DNA of 64,000 bases, taken from the NCBI GenBank assembly GCA_038380435.1, contig JAWZYU010000013.1:67722446-67786445 (forward strand), given 5' to 3'. Made by a program: the position numbers and the translations under genes. The DNA is from Ryuthela nishihirai. Taxonomy: Eukaryota > Arthropoda > Arachnida > Araneae > Heptathelidae. Shown one piece after another: positions 11,489 to 23,126 of the stretch (position 1 is its first letter; every line of letters begins with the position of its first letter). The notes under the pieces are model-generated. The model was not told where the DNA came from and searched no databases. It saw nothing but the letters and a program-made list of their open reading frames with translations.

Positions 11489-11640
11489 TTAATTTAATTA
11501 CATTATTATTTGTATAGCTTTTCTGGTTAAACTCACCATATCGAATGACCAGTTGGGGAGAGGAAGAGGCCCACTGCCTCCACAAATTGCAGCTACGGAG
11601 TTTCCCTCGGTATCATTCTAATTGGGAGCAAGTAGAAATC

Positions 11641-13215
11641 ACATCATCATCATCATCAAGCATCCATGGGCTACGGAGGTCCAACTAGACCGTGCAATTT
11701 AATTCTCCAATCATATCTGTCCTGAGCTACATCTGCTTCATCTGGCCACTGTACACCAATTCTAACAAGGTCCTGTTTGACATTGTCTGCCCACTGCATC
11801 CTAGGTCTTCCCCTCTTTCGGAGGCCTTTAGGCACATTGTCATAACCTAACACGACTCAATGTTATTATAGAGAGCTTTCATTATGTTAACTAATTTGCC
11901 TGGTATGCCATACCATTTCACGATCAACCACAAATTATGCCGTTAAAAACAGAGTCAAAAACCTTTTTTAAATCAGCAAAGCTAGTAACCACATGTTTCT
12001 GAAACTCTAAACAATTATCAAGAACCTACCTAAGTGAAAAAATCTGACACATATCCCATGCCACTTCTAAATTCACACTAGCTCATCACGCAATTGCTCG
12101 TCAACCAGATTTATAATTCTATTAAGCACAATCATGCAAAGAAGTTCTTGTGATAACTATGGAACAAAAAGTAGACTGATAAACCTATAGTTATCACAAG
12201 AACTGCAATCACTTTTTTAAAAAAATAGGGATAATAATATTTCATTAGGAACCATGCCTTTATCATAAGAGATATTCAAAATTTCAGTCATCCATGTGGT
12301 AACCGAAACATTCCCAACTCTAAGTATTTCCGTAGTAATTTCACCTTCCTTGGAAATTTATGTAGTTTAAGCTTAGAAATAGCCGAAATAACTTCAGACT
12401 GTGTTATAGGGCAAACATTAAAGCCAGTAATGCATCTATCCGCCTTAAAACCAATGAGAGTAGAACTAACCACATTGTATTATTTCAGTGTTTGTTTCAA
12501 ACATCACTGAAATGCTCAGCTCCCCTAACCATGACAGAATCCTCATTTTCTACAACTTTACCTTGTTTATCTTTCAGTACCTGCATAACTGTCGATTTTT
12601 TCCCCGACCTAACTTTAATTATCTGGCACAGATCTCTGCTGTTGTGCTGTTTAACTGCTTCCTCGGCTTTGTCAGCCAAAGATTCTTATCAGCTGCTAAC
12701 TGATCATTTACAAGTTTATTTAGCTCTTTGTAATGTTTTCTATTACAAAAAAGCCTGTTTAAACGATCCCATCTTCCTCAATTTCAGTAGTCAGCAAACC
12801 ATGTCTATGGTGAGCTTTAGCTATAACTGTATCTTTCAGAGCTTCAGTGTTAAATGTAACTTTTTTGACCTTAGCACAACATTTCTTCAATATAAATTGC
12901 GTGACACTTTTAACAAGGTAAAGGTCAGATCCAATATCAGGTCTCCTATATGATCTGGTATTCATACGAGAACTTTCCCGTTTCCTGTTAATTAATATAA
13001 AATCAATCATACTTTTATGCAGTCCATCTGGTGAAACCCATTTGTACCTATGTACATTGCGGTGTTTTTAATAACTATCGGTTATTATCAAACCATTAAG
13101 TTTACTTACCTGTAGGAGACTTTGCCTATTGCCATTGCATACTAATACGAAAAGGTCATATCATCCCTCTCTAAAGGTCAGAGTCAGTACCAACTTTGGC
13201 ATTGAACAAGGGTAA
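11641..13215 (-). mobile_element. RTE-like LINE, degraded copy keeping endonuclease end
   Basis: Minus-strand copy of the same LINE family. The CATCATCATC tail is at 11641, then the C-terminal RGRPRMQWADNVKQDLVR segment (to 11853). An internal deletion joins this to the RT motif A/B boundary near 11860, removing the YADD region. RT and linker remnants follow to about 12850. The part at 12760-13215 is the endonuclease C-terminus: WVSPDG and IDFILINRKR, then SRMNTRSYRRPDIGSDLYLV, where GSDLY stands in place of the GSDH-type catalytic motif, so the catalytic His is replaced. Frame breaks are frequent. Confidence 0.8.
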
Positions 13216-13307
13216 TATCTGCTTCCACAAAGTCTTTTTTATTTCCAAATTTATCTGCTCCCTCAAAGTCTTCCTTCTCCATTCCAGCGCTGGGTAAGGT
13301 ATGACAA

Positions 13308-13420
13308 TATGTCTCCTAACAGCTGTACAGTGTATCCCTTTCGTCAATCTACTATGAGCCCTTGGGGTCCTTATAACCTATTCATCGATTCCATTGTGTC
13401 GTTCAGAGGTAAAACAATCC
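13308..13420 (+). mobile_element. SINE-A, 3' fragment
   Basis: Matches the last ~115 bp of the tRNA-derived SINE family seen complete at 31240-31623: TCTCCTAACAGCTGT, then GAGCCCTTGGGGTCC, then TCAGAGGTAAAACAA. The tRNA-like head is absent. It abuts the endonuclease end of the degraded LINE. Confidence 0.75.
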
Positions 13421-14690
13421 AAAGGTTTGTTACCAGATGGCATATAGAAAGATATCGCTTTGTCTGCAAGTTCCAAAACTCAGTTAAGAAATTCTCTTTA
13501 AATTCTGGGTATACAGCTCTAAAAATAAACCTTTGTGCCGTACTGGACAAATCACAGGTGAGTTCATTTTCATCTCGAAATGATTGGATATCCATTTGTG
13601 GTCAGCTTATACTGGTAAATAATCTTCAAACATTGTTTTAAAATTAAAAGATGGTATTCAACATCGTTTTAAATTTTATTTTCGTGGAGATCTAGTTAAT
13701 ATTTTGATAGAAAACCTTGCAATAATATGTTCTGAATGCCTTGAGAATGGCTTTTACTCAGGCTAGCAAGCAAGTGAAGTTTTTTGTCATTGCGTTTATT
13801 TTCATTTACACAGTCAATGCATCACAGACTCCCTGCAGCTCAATATCCAACTCATTTAGTCACTTGAATATATTCTCGAAGGAAACCAATTGGCGAGACA
13901 AGGTGAATTTTCAAAAACTCTTATCAATTGAAATTAATTACCTGTCATAAACAGCTGCTGAACTTCGGCTCGTAATTCAAATAATTAAGTAAATATATCT
14001 TGATAACACCATACTTCTGTGTGAAGAAGAAATTGTGCAAGAGCACAACACGTTTCAAGCAGAATGCACACACATTCTTAGATCTAGCTACTATGAGAAA
14101 ACTAGACTTTATTCTTTCTCATCAACACGTAAGGAATAGAGATGAGTTATGGCTCGGGGCTCAAAGTAGCACAGACGACTTCGGACTTGGTGGGAATTCA
14201 TAATCATTGAAATTTCTAATATATCTTTCAATTGTAACAAAAAAAAATAAATATATATATAAAATAAATTATTACAACACAGTTAGCTGAAAAACGTTTT
14301 TCCCAACTCACTCTTTCACGAATTCTTTGTCTGCAGGACATCTCCTGTGATACTTTACTACTAAATTATTATAATTTTAACCTTTTAATCAAACTTTGTA
14401 ATTAAAAATAAGAATATGGGGATTTTGATTATTTTTAGCTATTTTCTGTCTTTAAGAAATGAATGGCTCTTTGCGTTTCTAATGATGTTACCCATGATTT
14501 CTAATATCTTTCACACCAAATAGCATTAACATTTTAATTTTCTTATGAAGAACTTATAAATAATAATAAAAAATAAATAAATGATTTGAAAATTCCAAAC
14601 AAAAATTACAAATGACGTAGTTATGCATAAATTTTAAGTTTTGGTGGTGGAATGTGAGGGTTACGTAATTCCCATTGGCAACGATGAGTT
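13421..14690. other. Unassigned AT-rich sequence
   Basis: Several short open frames are present (up to ~75 codons) but none shows a recognisable domain. No repeat similarity to the rest of the window was noticed. Confidence 0.4.
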
Positions 14691-14714
14691 GAGACCCAGG
14701 CGGGTCTAAGAAAT

Positions 14715-14905
14715 ATTGATGAAGAATTACAATTTGTAGAGGCTGTACGGATAACAAACTTTCTATCCGCATCCTCAAGGTTGTATCAGCATCCGCCTCC
14801 GCATTGGCAAGGGCTTTTCCTCACCCGCAAAGGTCTTATCTTCACCCGTTAGGTCTTATCCGCACACGCTTCCGCATCGGCATTAATTATGCGCTGCGAG
14901 TAAAA
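14715..14905. repeat. Subterminal-repeat block, hAT-like debris
   Basis: Contains repeated TATCCGCA, ATCCGCCTCCGCAT, CACCCGC and CTTATCCGCAC motifs. The same repeated CGGATA or TATCCGC words fill the ends of the hAT-like element at 30893-33101. This is probably one end of a related element. The boundaries are uncertain and no matching second end was found. Confidence 0.4.
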
Positions 14906-14919
14906 GAAATCAGTCTAAT

Positions 14920-15130
14920 CTGGATCGGATCCAAGTGGGCGGCGACAAGGGACCCTTTCTTGACATGTTAGTAATGGAAACGGAAGTGGAAAATATCAAA
15001 AATTTGCATATCACGTGTATTTTCTCAATACAGTTTTTAAATACAATTGAAACGAAGGAAAAAAAAATAGCGGAAAAACATTCCGGTTCGCCCCTCCCCC
15101 TATCGTATTATTCTTTTCCAGATCCGCCCT
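14920..15130. mobile_element. Possible MITE with GGCGGATC-type ends
   Basis: The left side reads CTGGATCGGATCCAAGTGGG and the right side contains CCAGATCCGCCCTAAG, which look like degenerate inverted ends around about 170 bp of AT-rich sequence. A similar GGGCGGATCTAG start with a CCCCTCCCCCTCG segment occurs at 58995-59240. The low similarity makes this a tentative call. Confidence 0.35.
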
Positions 15131-15139
15131 AAGTTGGGA

Positions 15140-15511
15140 TTTTTTACCTCTGAGCAGCACTTTTTTTCACCCAATGGGAGAAATGACCAGGTCACAAAGA
15201 CCTAGGAGGCTCAGAGAAGGTTTGGAGAGGTGACCCATTGGTCAATTGTTAGGAGACAGATTATAGCCTTCCGTTAAGGCCATACAGCGTGTTCTTTAAT
15301 CCGCACAAGGATGTCTCTCCTGCACACGGAGCCACGACTTAACGTTCCATCCTACGGATGGCGGTCTTTGCAGGCCCATCGGTGTCCTCTATTAACCGAG
15401 GGCAGGGTGGGGAGTTTTGCGCAGTAAATCTCAACGCTGGCGCAGATGGGACAAGAACTTGGGAACTGCAGATTACGAGCCTCGTGCGCTATTGACTGAA
15501 CCCTCCCCCCA
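15140..15511 (-). mobile_element. SINE-A, full-length diverged copy
   Basis: Reverse-strand copy. The 3' TTTTTACCTCTGAG end is at 15140, the central GGAGCCACGACTTAACG part follows, and the tRNA-like head (reverse of GTTCCCAAG, CTCGTAATCTG, TCAGT) reaches 15511. It is more diverged than the copies at 31.2, 34.6 and 35.7 kb, indicating an older insertion. Pol III A/B-box-like motifs are in the head. Confidence 0.9.
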
Positions 15512-16015
15512 CGGAAAAATTTGTAAGTTGCACTGTACTTTTTAAATAAATATTATTATTTTTTTAATATTTTTTTAATTTAATTTAGAACATGAGATGG
15601 CGATTTGAGAAATAGTTATTAAATTAATGCATGCTTTTTTTTAAAGTATAAATTGCTTGTGATACATAAAATTCTTCATTTCATAATTTCTTTCAATGTC
15701 ACCATTATCGGGTTTGGTATTATCCTCCATGAACATAAAAAAATCATATACATATTGGAGGTTATATCCAGTAGAGACTAATCTGGGTGACCTCGTACTA
15801 AGCCCTATAAAAATATCACACTTAATTTGTACTATTTACATAAAAAAAGCATTTTTTTACCTTCAACCATTAAGATGTTATTAAATGTTTAAATTAAATA
15901 CATTTGATGTCTCCAAATTACGAAGAAGCACGCTGAAACGTCTGGCACGAGATTTTTTTATGGAAGGTTACTGTTCAAAAATTGATGCCCTCAACTGAGC
16001 TGGTTGGGCAGGTCT
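15512..16015. other. Unassigned AT-rich spacer
   Basis: No recognisable gene. It may include the end of the hAT remnant that follows, but I could not identify terminal inverted repeats. Confidence 0.35.
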
Positions 16016-16019
16016 TGCA

Positions 16020-17724
16020 TCATGCACACTGAAGCAGAAAAGCTTCTGTCTGACGGTGCACTGGATACTGAGATGGAGTGGATGAAATTGGCAAGTACAC
16101 TCAGATGTGGAAATTCGTTCTCGTGCTGCCTACATCAAGGAAGCAATTCAAGAGTTCCAGCCTGGACTTTATACATCCATATGTGAACACCTCGTCTCTG
16201 TGTGAAGCCGAAGCCCGCATGGCTCTCTGTGCGGAGGCTTACTCATCGGATGAATCCTCAAACTCTTCGAAATTTCCTGTTCTTAATTTTTTTCTTCTTT
16301 TTTCTTGGAAGTTAGCTTTATTTTCCTGCTTTTCGGAGTAAACCTTTATTAGCCTTCTCGCTTCTTCTTCTTTTTCTAGTTTTGTAAGAAATTTCAAACT
16401 CTTGTATTTTGGGTGTAAGAAAGTTGCTAATTTGTCGATTAATGTTATGGCCTATTTCTCTTTCAAAATTCCTATAGTTTTGTCCTTTGAAATTTCGGAG
16501 AAATTCCTTGTCTTCGGAATTAGCCTCCAACATAACTAGAAGCTTCAGTTTCCATACTATTGATAGATAGAGGATGAGCAATTTCGAGGCTTCCAGTTCA
16601 TCAGACGCATCTTTGAAAGAAGTCGGAAAATAAATGAATTCATCCAGCATGTTTTTCTTGATAGTGTGTATGAATATTTCTTGGTTCTTCTCCGTAAGAA
16701 CTTCGAAGATCTTCTCCCCATTGTGAATGCATTGAGATGAACATATAGAGTTTAATGTTCGGTCTGGTATTTATATCACCCTTCAGCGATTGATGTAAGC
16801 CACTCTGCAACCCAGACCCCTTGAAAAATATAGTAAGAACGCGACAACAACTGATCATATCCTCTATAACATTATTGTTATCACCACTTGCACATCGTGC
16901 CGTATGATGCAGCATAGCACTCAAAATGTGAGCAGAACAACTATCTTTTGAAAACTGACGAAGTGCAACCAAAACATTTGCTTCTCTGTCAATTACAAAC
17001 ACAAATTTACTCATTTCTTCATACAAGTCCAATGACCCAAAATTCGAATTATTTCAGATCTAATATTGTCTCCGGTTTTACTAATATCATTTCCAAATTC
17101 CTATGTGTTTAAAACACGATCGTGAGATTTTATATTTGTAACGAGTTACTCCCAAATATTACTTTTTCTTTTTTTGCAGGAATCATTCCACAAGTGCAGC
17201 GTTATGGCTCCACCCATATCACTGAAAGCCTTTTTCACTTCACACGATACCCTTTATAGGAGACGTCTTTTAATGTTCTTGAAATTGCAGTTGGATGTGA
17301 TAAACGTTCTTTGGTATTTACCGCACTATGAGTAACTCCTATGTCGATCAGAACTGTGCCATCTGCACAAAACTATTTCCGATATGAAAATTCCAGATAA
17401 AATCTCGAATTCTCAAATCGAGGGGTATTAATGCTCTTGTTAACTGCTTTGTAGCAAATGATTTCAATATCGCAGACACTTCGACTTTTTTTATTCCCGT
17501 TTCATCGTCGCATAATTGGTTAAGCACCTCTGCCCCGCATAAGATTTGTGCTTAATAAGGAGCAATACGATGTTCCACGGATAACGCAATGTATAAAAGT
17601 ATAAATGCACAGTTTTTTTACACTTGAAACAACCAACCACATTTTTCACTTTATCATCGCCGTTAAAAATGTAGCTAAATGTTTGCCATATTACTGACTT
17701 CAGTTCAGTTTCGCTCACAAACAT
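16020..17724 (-). pseudogene. hAT transposase remnant
   Basis: Minus-strand, broken reading frame. From the N-terminal side: a BED-type zinc-finger-like part (VIWQTFSYIFNGDDKVKN, then VGCFKCKK, near 17600-17690) where the Cys pair survives. Next is the core FVFVIDREANVLVALRQF with CSAHILSAMLHHT (near 16900-17000), matching the hAT VTDxGxNxxxAL and CxAHxLN signature. Then LTIFFKGSGLQ and FKDASDELEASK. Near 16020-16080, after frameshifts, comes ISVSSAPSDRSFSAS, the conserved C-terminal hAT dimerisation motif. An intact enzyme would be about 600 residues; this one has several frame breaks. Terminal repeats were not found. Confidence 0.8.
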
Positions 17725-18020
17725 TGAACCATATCAATAAGCTCAACATAATGAACTAAGAAGCTCTTGTGGTAATCTCCTTTTTTCATTTTAAGTTATT
17801 CTTTTTCCATTATTAACTTTGAATAAAATCTTATTGAAATACTGATATTCATATTCTTCATGCGAAATGCATTTTAGCAACGAATGCATGCAAAAAAAAG
17901 TGTATAACTTGGACTGCTAGGGTTAACAAACTATGGTACGACCGATAAATAAAAATTACTATCTGACTAAATGAAGTCACTAAAAATGTTATCATTTACC
18001 TTTAGACTATGCTGCAGTAT
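17725..18020. other. Unassigned spacer
   Basis: Nothing recognised between the hAT remnant and the next satellite block. Confidence 0.35.
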
Positions 18021-18150
18021 CGTATTTACCCTTATTTAGATGGAAGAAAGCATGGGGGGAACGTTTTATAACTTATGACACTCCCCCATCAGAAGCTTTC
18101 ATTTGACGCATAGCTTGCTACTTCCAGCACTCGGTTTCCAAAAATAATTT
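18020..18150 (+). repeat. Satellite lineage 1, left part
   Basis: Contains AAGAAAGCATGGGGGGAACG, ATGACACTCCCCCATC and AAGCTTTCATTTGACGCATA in the same order and spacing as in the 2.2-3.0 kb array. The SINE at 18154-18537 splits it from its continuation. Confidence 0.85.
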
Positions 18151-18153
18151 GGT

Positions 18154-18537
18154 TGGTTCGTTGTTTTACCTCTGAGCGGCACTTTTTTGCACACCATGGG
18201 CTAAATGGCCAGGTCACATGGACCCCGAAGGCTCAGAGAAGGTTGGGGGAGGGAACCCACTGGAACAGCTGTTGGGAGATAGATGGTAGTCTCCCGTCAA
18301 GGCCATCAAGCGTGTTCTTTAAGTGCACAGGATATGGCTCTCCCACACACGGGGCCACGGCTTAACATTCCATCCGATGGACGGCAGTCTTTCCAAGCCC
18401 ATCGGTGTCCCCTACTGACCGTGGGCAAAGGCGGGGAATTTTGCGGAGATAAATCTCAACGCTGACCCAGCTGGGACTCGAACCTTGGAACTACAGATTA
18501 CGAGCCTGGCGCGCTACCGACTGAGCCACCCCCGCCC
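18154..18537 (-). mobile_element. SINE-A inserted in satellite
   Basis: Nearly full-length reverse-strand copy. It runs from a CAAC-type tail (here GGTTGGTTCGTTG) and TTTTACCTCTGAGCGGCAC through to the tRNA-like head ending CTGAGCCACCCCCGCCCC. A short ATAATT occurs on both sides (about 18145 and 18538), a likely target duplication. The satellite resumes on the right, so the SINE is younger than the array. Confidence 0.9.
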
Positions 18538-18925
18538 CATAATTAGAATAAAGGAATGAATAAGATACAAGGGGAGAATCATTTTCACATTTCTTCATTT
18601 TTAGGGGGGAATTTCGGCACTCGCTTTCTGGAGATATGGCGGACAATTGATTTCATATTTCCCCTTTTTTAGGGAGTAAGAAATCATGGAGCATTAGTTT
18701 TTACATCCTATGACATTCTCCGCTTCACAAGCTTTCATTTGACGCATAGCTTATTACTTTCCGCAATCGCGTTCTGGAGATATACGAAAGCAATCGTTTT
18801 CATATTTCCGCATTTCAGAGGAGGAAAGAAAACATAAGGGATCAATCTTTTATAGCGTATGAAATTCCTCTTTTCAAAAGCATTCGTTGGAGGGATAGCT
18901 TCTTTCGCCTTTCGGCATATTGCGC
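18538..18925 (+). repeat. Satellite lineage 1, right part
   Basis: Two to three further units with TTTTTAGGGGGGAA, TCCTATGACATTC, AAGCTTTCATTTGACGCATA and CGCAATCGCGTTCTGGAGAT. The last unit decays around 18900. Confidence 0.8.
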
Positions 18926-19029
18926 TGAAAATATTGTGATGCTTAAAATTTTTTACTGTCGCATCGCATTTTAGAATCCAGTTTCTCGTATCCGATATTA
19001 TTTTCGGGCATATATAATGTTTCTTTTTT

Positions 19030-19075
19030 GACACCCAGGTTAATCCGACCCTGGATAATCGGGAGTCTACTGTAT
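19030..19075. mobile_element. Possible Tigger/pogo-type terminal repeat
   Basis: GGATAATCGGGAGTCTACTG followed by TA (ending near 19073) is the reverse of the CAGTAGACTCCCGATTATCC end typical of pogo/Tigger elements. A matching opposite end was not found, and no transposase motif was recognised beside it, so this may be an isolated end of a deleted copy. Confidence 0.45.
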
Positions 19076-21950
19076 TTGTTTTTGATTTTATACAAACCAG
19101 TTATCCAGCTGAGCTTGATCAACGTCACACTTGTCACAGCTCTTCGAGGTTTGGTAGAATCTGTCATGGTTTTCGTTTTGGGCATATCTTTAAATACGGT
19201 AAACGTGAATGACTTGTTATATATCGTGCATAGCAAGCATAATGGAATATTGGCAAACCTGCAAGCATTGCTGGTGCGTCACCTAACACATTGGCATAGT
19301 GGACAAGTGTTTAATAATATCAGATACATTAATGTTATCTGTCACGGCCATAATTCCTATAAATAAAAATTTTTATGGAGACTGGGACACACAAATTTAA
19401 TATTAATTAATTTTTCTAAAGTATTTATAACTCACTAAACATATCAAGGTTTATAATTCCGTCATCATGATTTTTCCTTAGAAATATTTTTCCGTCTTTT
19501 CACAATATGAATTGCTACATTTTTCCTCTTCATTTTACACTTGTTCTTGCTCTCCAGAATATGTCTTTTTCACTGTAAAATATGTTATTCCACAATGTAC
19601 CTTAGAAATATTTTTCCTCCTGTTCACAATATAAATTTGTACAGAATTTTTTCTTTATTTTATATTTATTTTTGCTCTTTAGAATACATTGCTTACGAAG
19701 AGATGGTCCTAACTTTTGCATAGGACGGAGTACCAACTGGAAGACAATCTGTCAATTCACTCTGTACTTGATTCAGACAACAGAGCAGTAGCCCGAACTA
19801 ATGACCTAGCGGACAAGGGTCAGTAGAAGCCACACATACAACTGCTCTGTTATCAATTTGTCCTTTCGCTATAATCACGTAGCCACAACAGCTGTGCATA
19901 TTTTATTCAATGTAAATTGAATTTTCGCTTATAACTTATCAGTGTGTTGCTTGCGTTATCCTTTACTTCCGAAGCCATGATTCGGTTTCAAATGTTAGGC
20001 ATAAAATTATGACGATTTGATCTGCAAAGAAAATTGGATAATTATAGGATGGATCTGTGTAAGACCTCAGTTTGTCTTACTTCAAAATTCGGTATATCAA
20101 ACCTTTCTGTTATGCTCTCCATTAATGCATTCAGCGTGATGTTGAATACGAATTCCATGTATTTCTATATTTTTGTTTCGTCCCTTACGAAGCTAGATAA
20201 TTTAGTTGACCGAGTAGTAATTTTTTTTTATATTGATTTCAGTATATGGTACATAGATTTTATTTTTACGGATACATCTCTGTTTTCGTCCTTTCTTAAG
20301 TTCATACTCTTACTAACAACTTCATATTTTGCAGTAAAAATCAACTGAGCTTATTATACCCATTAATTCAGCTTTCAATTCGCTACAACCTGTGATTTTT
20401 AATTTATTTCCCTAACTGCTACGTTAAGTTGGTATAATCCATAGATTCTATCTTAAATCGCAGCTCGGAGCCATACACTTCGACAAGATTCAACGAACTT
20501 GACAATTGTGATATTGAGAAGTGTTCTGTTAATGACAATGCACTTCTTCACTTAATGTTAACGTTCACTAGAACAAGATACCGGAGATGAGGTCGAACCG
20601 GGACTTGGCAAAGCCTCCTATATCATACCGGGCCAGGACAGTAACAGAAGAATTAATTTTTCAATCTATAGCTGTTTAAATAAAAATTTCATTTGTCGAA
20701 ATCGACTGAGAGCTATTAATTTTCAAAGATCTGGTAACTAATTTTAAAATATTCATAAATATTTTAATATAGTTGTGATGAATAAATCATTTTATTTTAT
20801 CTGGTATAAAAATAAATACATTTAAGTTAAATATTAAAGTAATTATATAGCTTAAATTTTATGTATATTTAATTCCCCTCGTTTCCTTTTCTTCTCTTGC
20901 TCAAAGTCTGTCCATAACTGCTGTATCAAGATGGTCTTCCCTTGGGCGGCTTTGGACTCCAAAAGCATAGACGACTTCGCGGTCCGTAATTTAATTTTCT
21001 AATTTTGATCGTCATTGTTAAAATATAAGCTAACGTAGCAAAATTAAAATTTCTTATCTGTATTTTCAGTTTTGGTTATAATGAGACTTTAGTAATTAAA
21101 GTAACCACCACTCAACTTTTGAATATTTTAAAATTTTTTATCTTTTAAAAATTAATAATTTCTACTTTCGACTTATTTCTAGTATTCATTTTTTGTTACC
21201 AATAACATTCAGATTTTAATTTCATCATCAAATATTTATAATTATTTTAAAGTTTGCAATGGTCTGCATTTCTGAATATATATTTTACGATGTGTCACAT
21301 AATTTTTTTTTATAATTAGGTCAGAAGAGATCGTGCTCAAAACTTATAGTCCAAGCTCATCTCTAGTCTTATACTTCCCCTTCTTTTTCCGGTTCTATGA
21401 AGGTTTTAGTTTGTCTACAATGATCATGAACAAGGAAGATGTAATTTTTCTCCACGTGCCACTTAATAGTGCTAATATCCCAGGAATAATTGTTCTTTGG
21501 ATTGGGCGCATCTTAAATCTATGATGAAAAAAAACGGTTAAAAAACTCAGAACCATTGAATGGAATAAAAAAAAAGCAATGTTGAATGGAAGAAAAAACC
21601 GCAAATAATAAATGAACGAGCTACAATTGCAACTAGCTGTAGTAGCTCAAAAGTACGAGTTTTGCGACTGCTGTGGCATGATGTTTCACAACATATTGCA
21701 AAACATTCCCTTTTTCTGTTGGGTTAACTTGGCTCTCGGTGAATATTGCAGAACTAGTAGTCAGGCCCGAATCTAATAATTAAGAAAAGAAAGGGGCTGG
21801 GAGAGTGGCAAGCTGCACAGTCGAGTCGGAAAAAATGTAAAAGGGGGTAAAGAGACTGGATTTCTATTGTAGTGCAACATTTCTCCTTCGTTTTAGATTT
21901 TTCAAAAAATCTCTTGAAACCTTAAGTCTCCTACTCTTAAGGATTCTGTA
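19076..21950. other. Long stretch without recognisable genes
   Basis: Only short open frames occur, the longest about 104 codons and hydrophobic, which is expected of T-rich DNA. No splice-supported exon or known repeat is visible. Confidence 0.4.
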
Positions 21951-21954
21951 ATTT

Positions 21955-22375
21955 GTAATGGTGTGGTGTGCTTTCTCGTGGAATGGTTTGGATACACTCA
22001 TCCTATTAGAAGGCAAGATTAATGACAATCGCTATTTCACAGTCCTGAGTGAACATCTTCATCCAATGGCACGGCATTTCTTTCATGAAAAGAGAGCTGG
22101 CTTTCAGGATAACAATGATCCCATCCGCAGAGCAAGAGACTGAACGTTTTCAGATACCATAGCCACTGCAGTCACCATATATCAACCCACTGTAAAATCT
22201 ATGCGCACTTTTGTAATGATGCCTCATACAGCATTTTACAGCTTCATCGAATAAAAAGGAATTGGTCATATTTCTTGTGGACGAATGGTGTCACATCCCT
22301 CCAGCTGACTTTCAGACACTGGTAGAATCTACGCAACGACATATACAATCTGTATTGAACTCACTTTGCGGTTGA
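21955..22375 (+). pseudogene. Tc1-like transposase fragment
   Basis: Reads VWCAFSWNGLDTLILLEGKI, then LSEHLHPMARHFF and FQDNNDPIRRAR, matching the catalytic-core part of Tc1 transposases around the second catalytic Asp (consensus FQxDNAPxHxAR). The frame ends at TGA 22141-22143. The remaining C-terminal part continues in other frames with the FQTLVES-like segment near 22310. The first Asp and the N-terminal DNA-binding part are not present. No terminal repeats were identified. It is a different subfamily from the Tc1 elements at 23.1 and 31.2 kb. Confidence 0.75.
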
Positions 22376-22395
22376 ACACCATATTAGTGATTTTA

Positions 22396-22795
22396 AGTTG
22401 CTGAATACTCATGTGAAAACAATTATTGTCGAAGGGGCGGGAATCGAACCAGCAACGCTTTAGATACATGCCAAAGTGCTCTACCGTTAAACCATCCATT
22501 GAACGATAATTTGCTTCCACGTTGTGTGACCTATAAATATTTCACTGAATGTTGCAGACCTTGCGCAACATCATTAGCAACCAGCAATTGGGAAATAGGT
22601 TGCCTCTCCTGAATATATCTAGTTCGCGCAAGGTCTGCCACTTCGGTGAAAGATTTGTAGATCACATCGTGGAAGCAAATTATCGTCCGATTGGTGAATG
22701 AATGAATGGTAGAGCGCTCTGGCATGTATCTGGAGAGTTGCGGGTTCGAATCCTGCCTACTCAGCAGTGATTTTTTTTCACATGAGTAGTTAATG
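22396..22795. mobile_element. Foldback element with tRNA-like arms
   Basis: Two arms of about 170 bp (22396-22567 and 22625-22795) are imperfect reverse complements around a 57-bp loop. Shared blocks include TACTCATGTGAAAA, GATACATGCCA, CGATAATTTGCTTCCACG and GCAGACCTTGCGC. Each arm contains a tRNA-like segment: on the right arm GGTAGAGCGCTCTGGCATG followed by GCGGGTTCGAATCCTGCC, with A-box and B-box spacing. The arms differ by substitutions and small indels. No intact acceptor stem is seen, so these are tRNA-derived repeats rather than tRNA genes. Confidence 0.75.
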
Positions 22796-22959
22796 AATTC
22801 TATATCTACAGGCAATCTATGTATTTAATATGTATGTATTTTACACTGCTATTTCAACTTTTTTGCTTATTACCTGTATATATCTATATATAGAAAGCAG
22901 CGGATTTTAATAATATTTATTTAATAGACAGATAATTCTTTAAATTTTTGAAACGTATA

Positions 22960-23124
22960 TTGCAATGCTTGAAAATTGAAATACAGAATAATTCATCCTA
23001 ATAGATACCCGTGTAAAAATATTATGGATAAACTATAGGATGCAGATTGTAATACAGGAAAATTGAAATATAGAATAATTGAAGTATAGAATAATTGATT
23101 CTAATAGATATCTATGTAAAGATA
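22960..23124 (+). repeat. Short tandem repeat, interrupted by transposons
   Basis: About two units of an AT-rich repeat: GATGCAGATTGTAATACAGG, AAATTGAAATAYAGAATAAT and CTAATAGATA. A further unit appears at 24573-24650 on the far side of the Tc1 and hAT insertions, so one array was split. Confidence 0.65.
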
Positions 23125-23126
23125 TA

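Noticed and set aside
19028..19366. 112-codon hydrophobic frame
   Set aside because: It begins within a Tigger-like terminal repeat and has no domain. Hydrophobicity is expected from T-rich DNA.
22396..22795. Pair of divergent tRNA genes
   Set aside because: Both arms lack a full cloverleaf and lie in a longer inverted repeat with non-tRNA sequence, so a mobile foldback is the better explanation.
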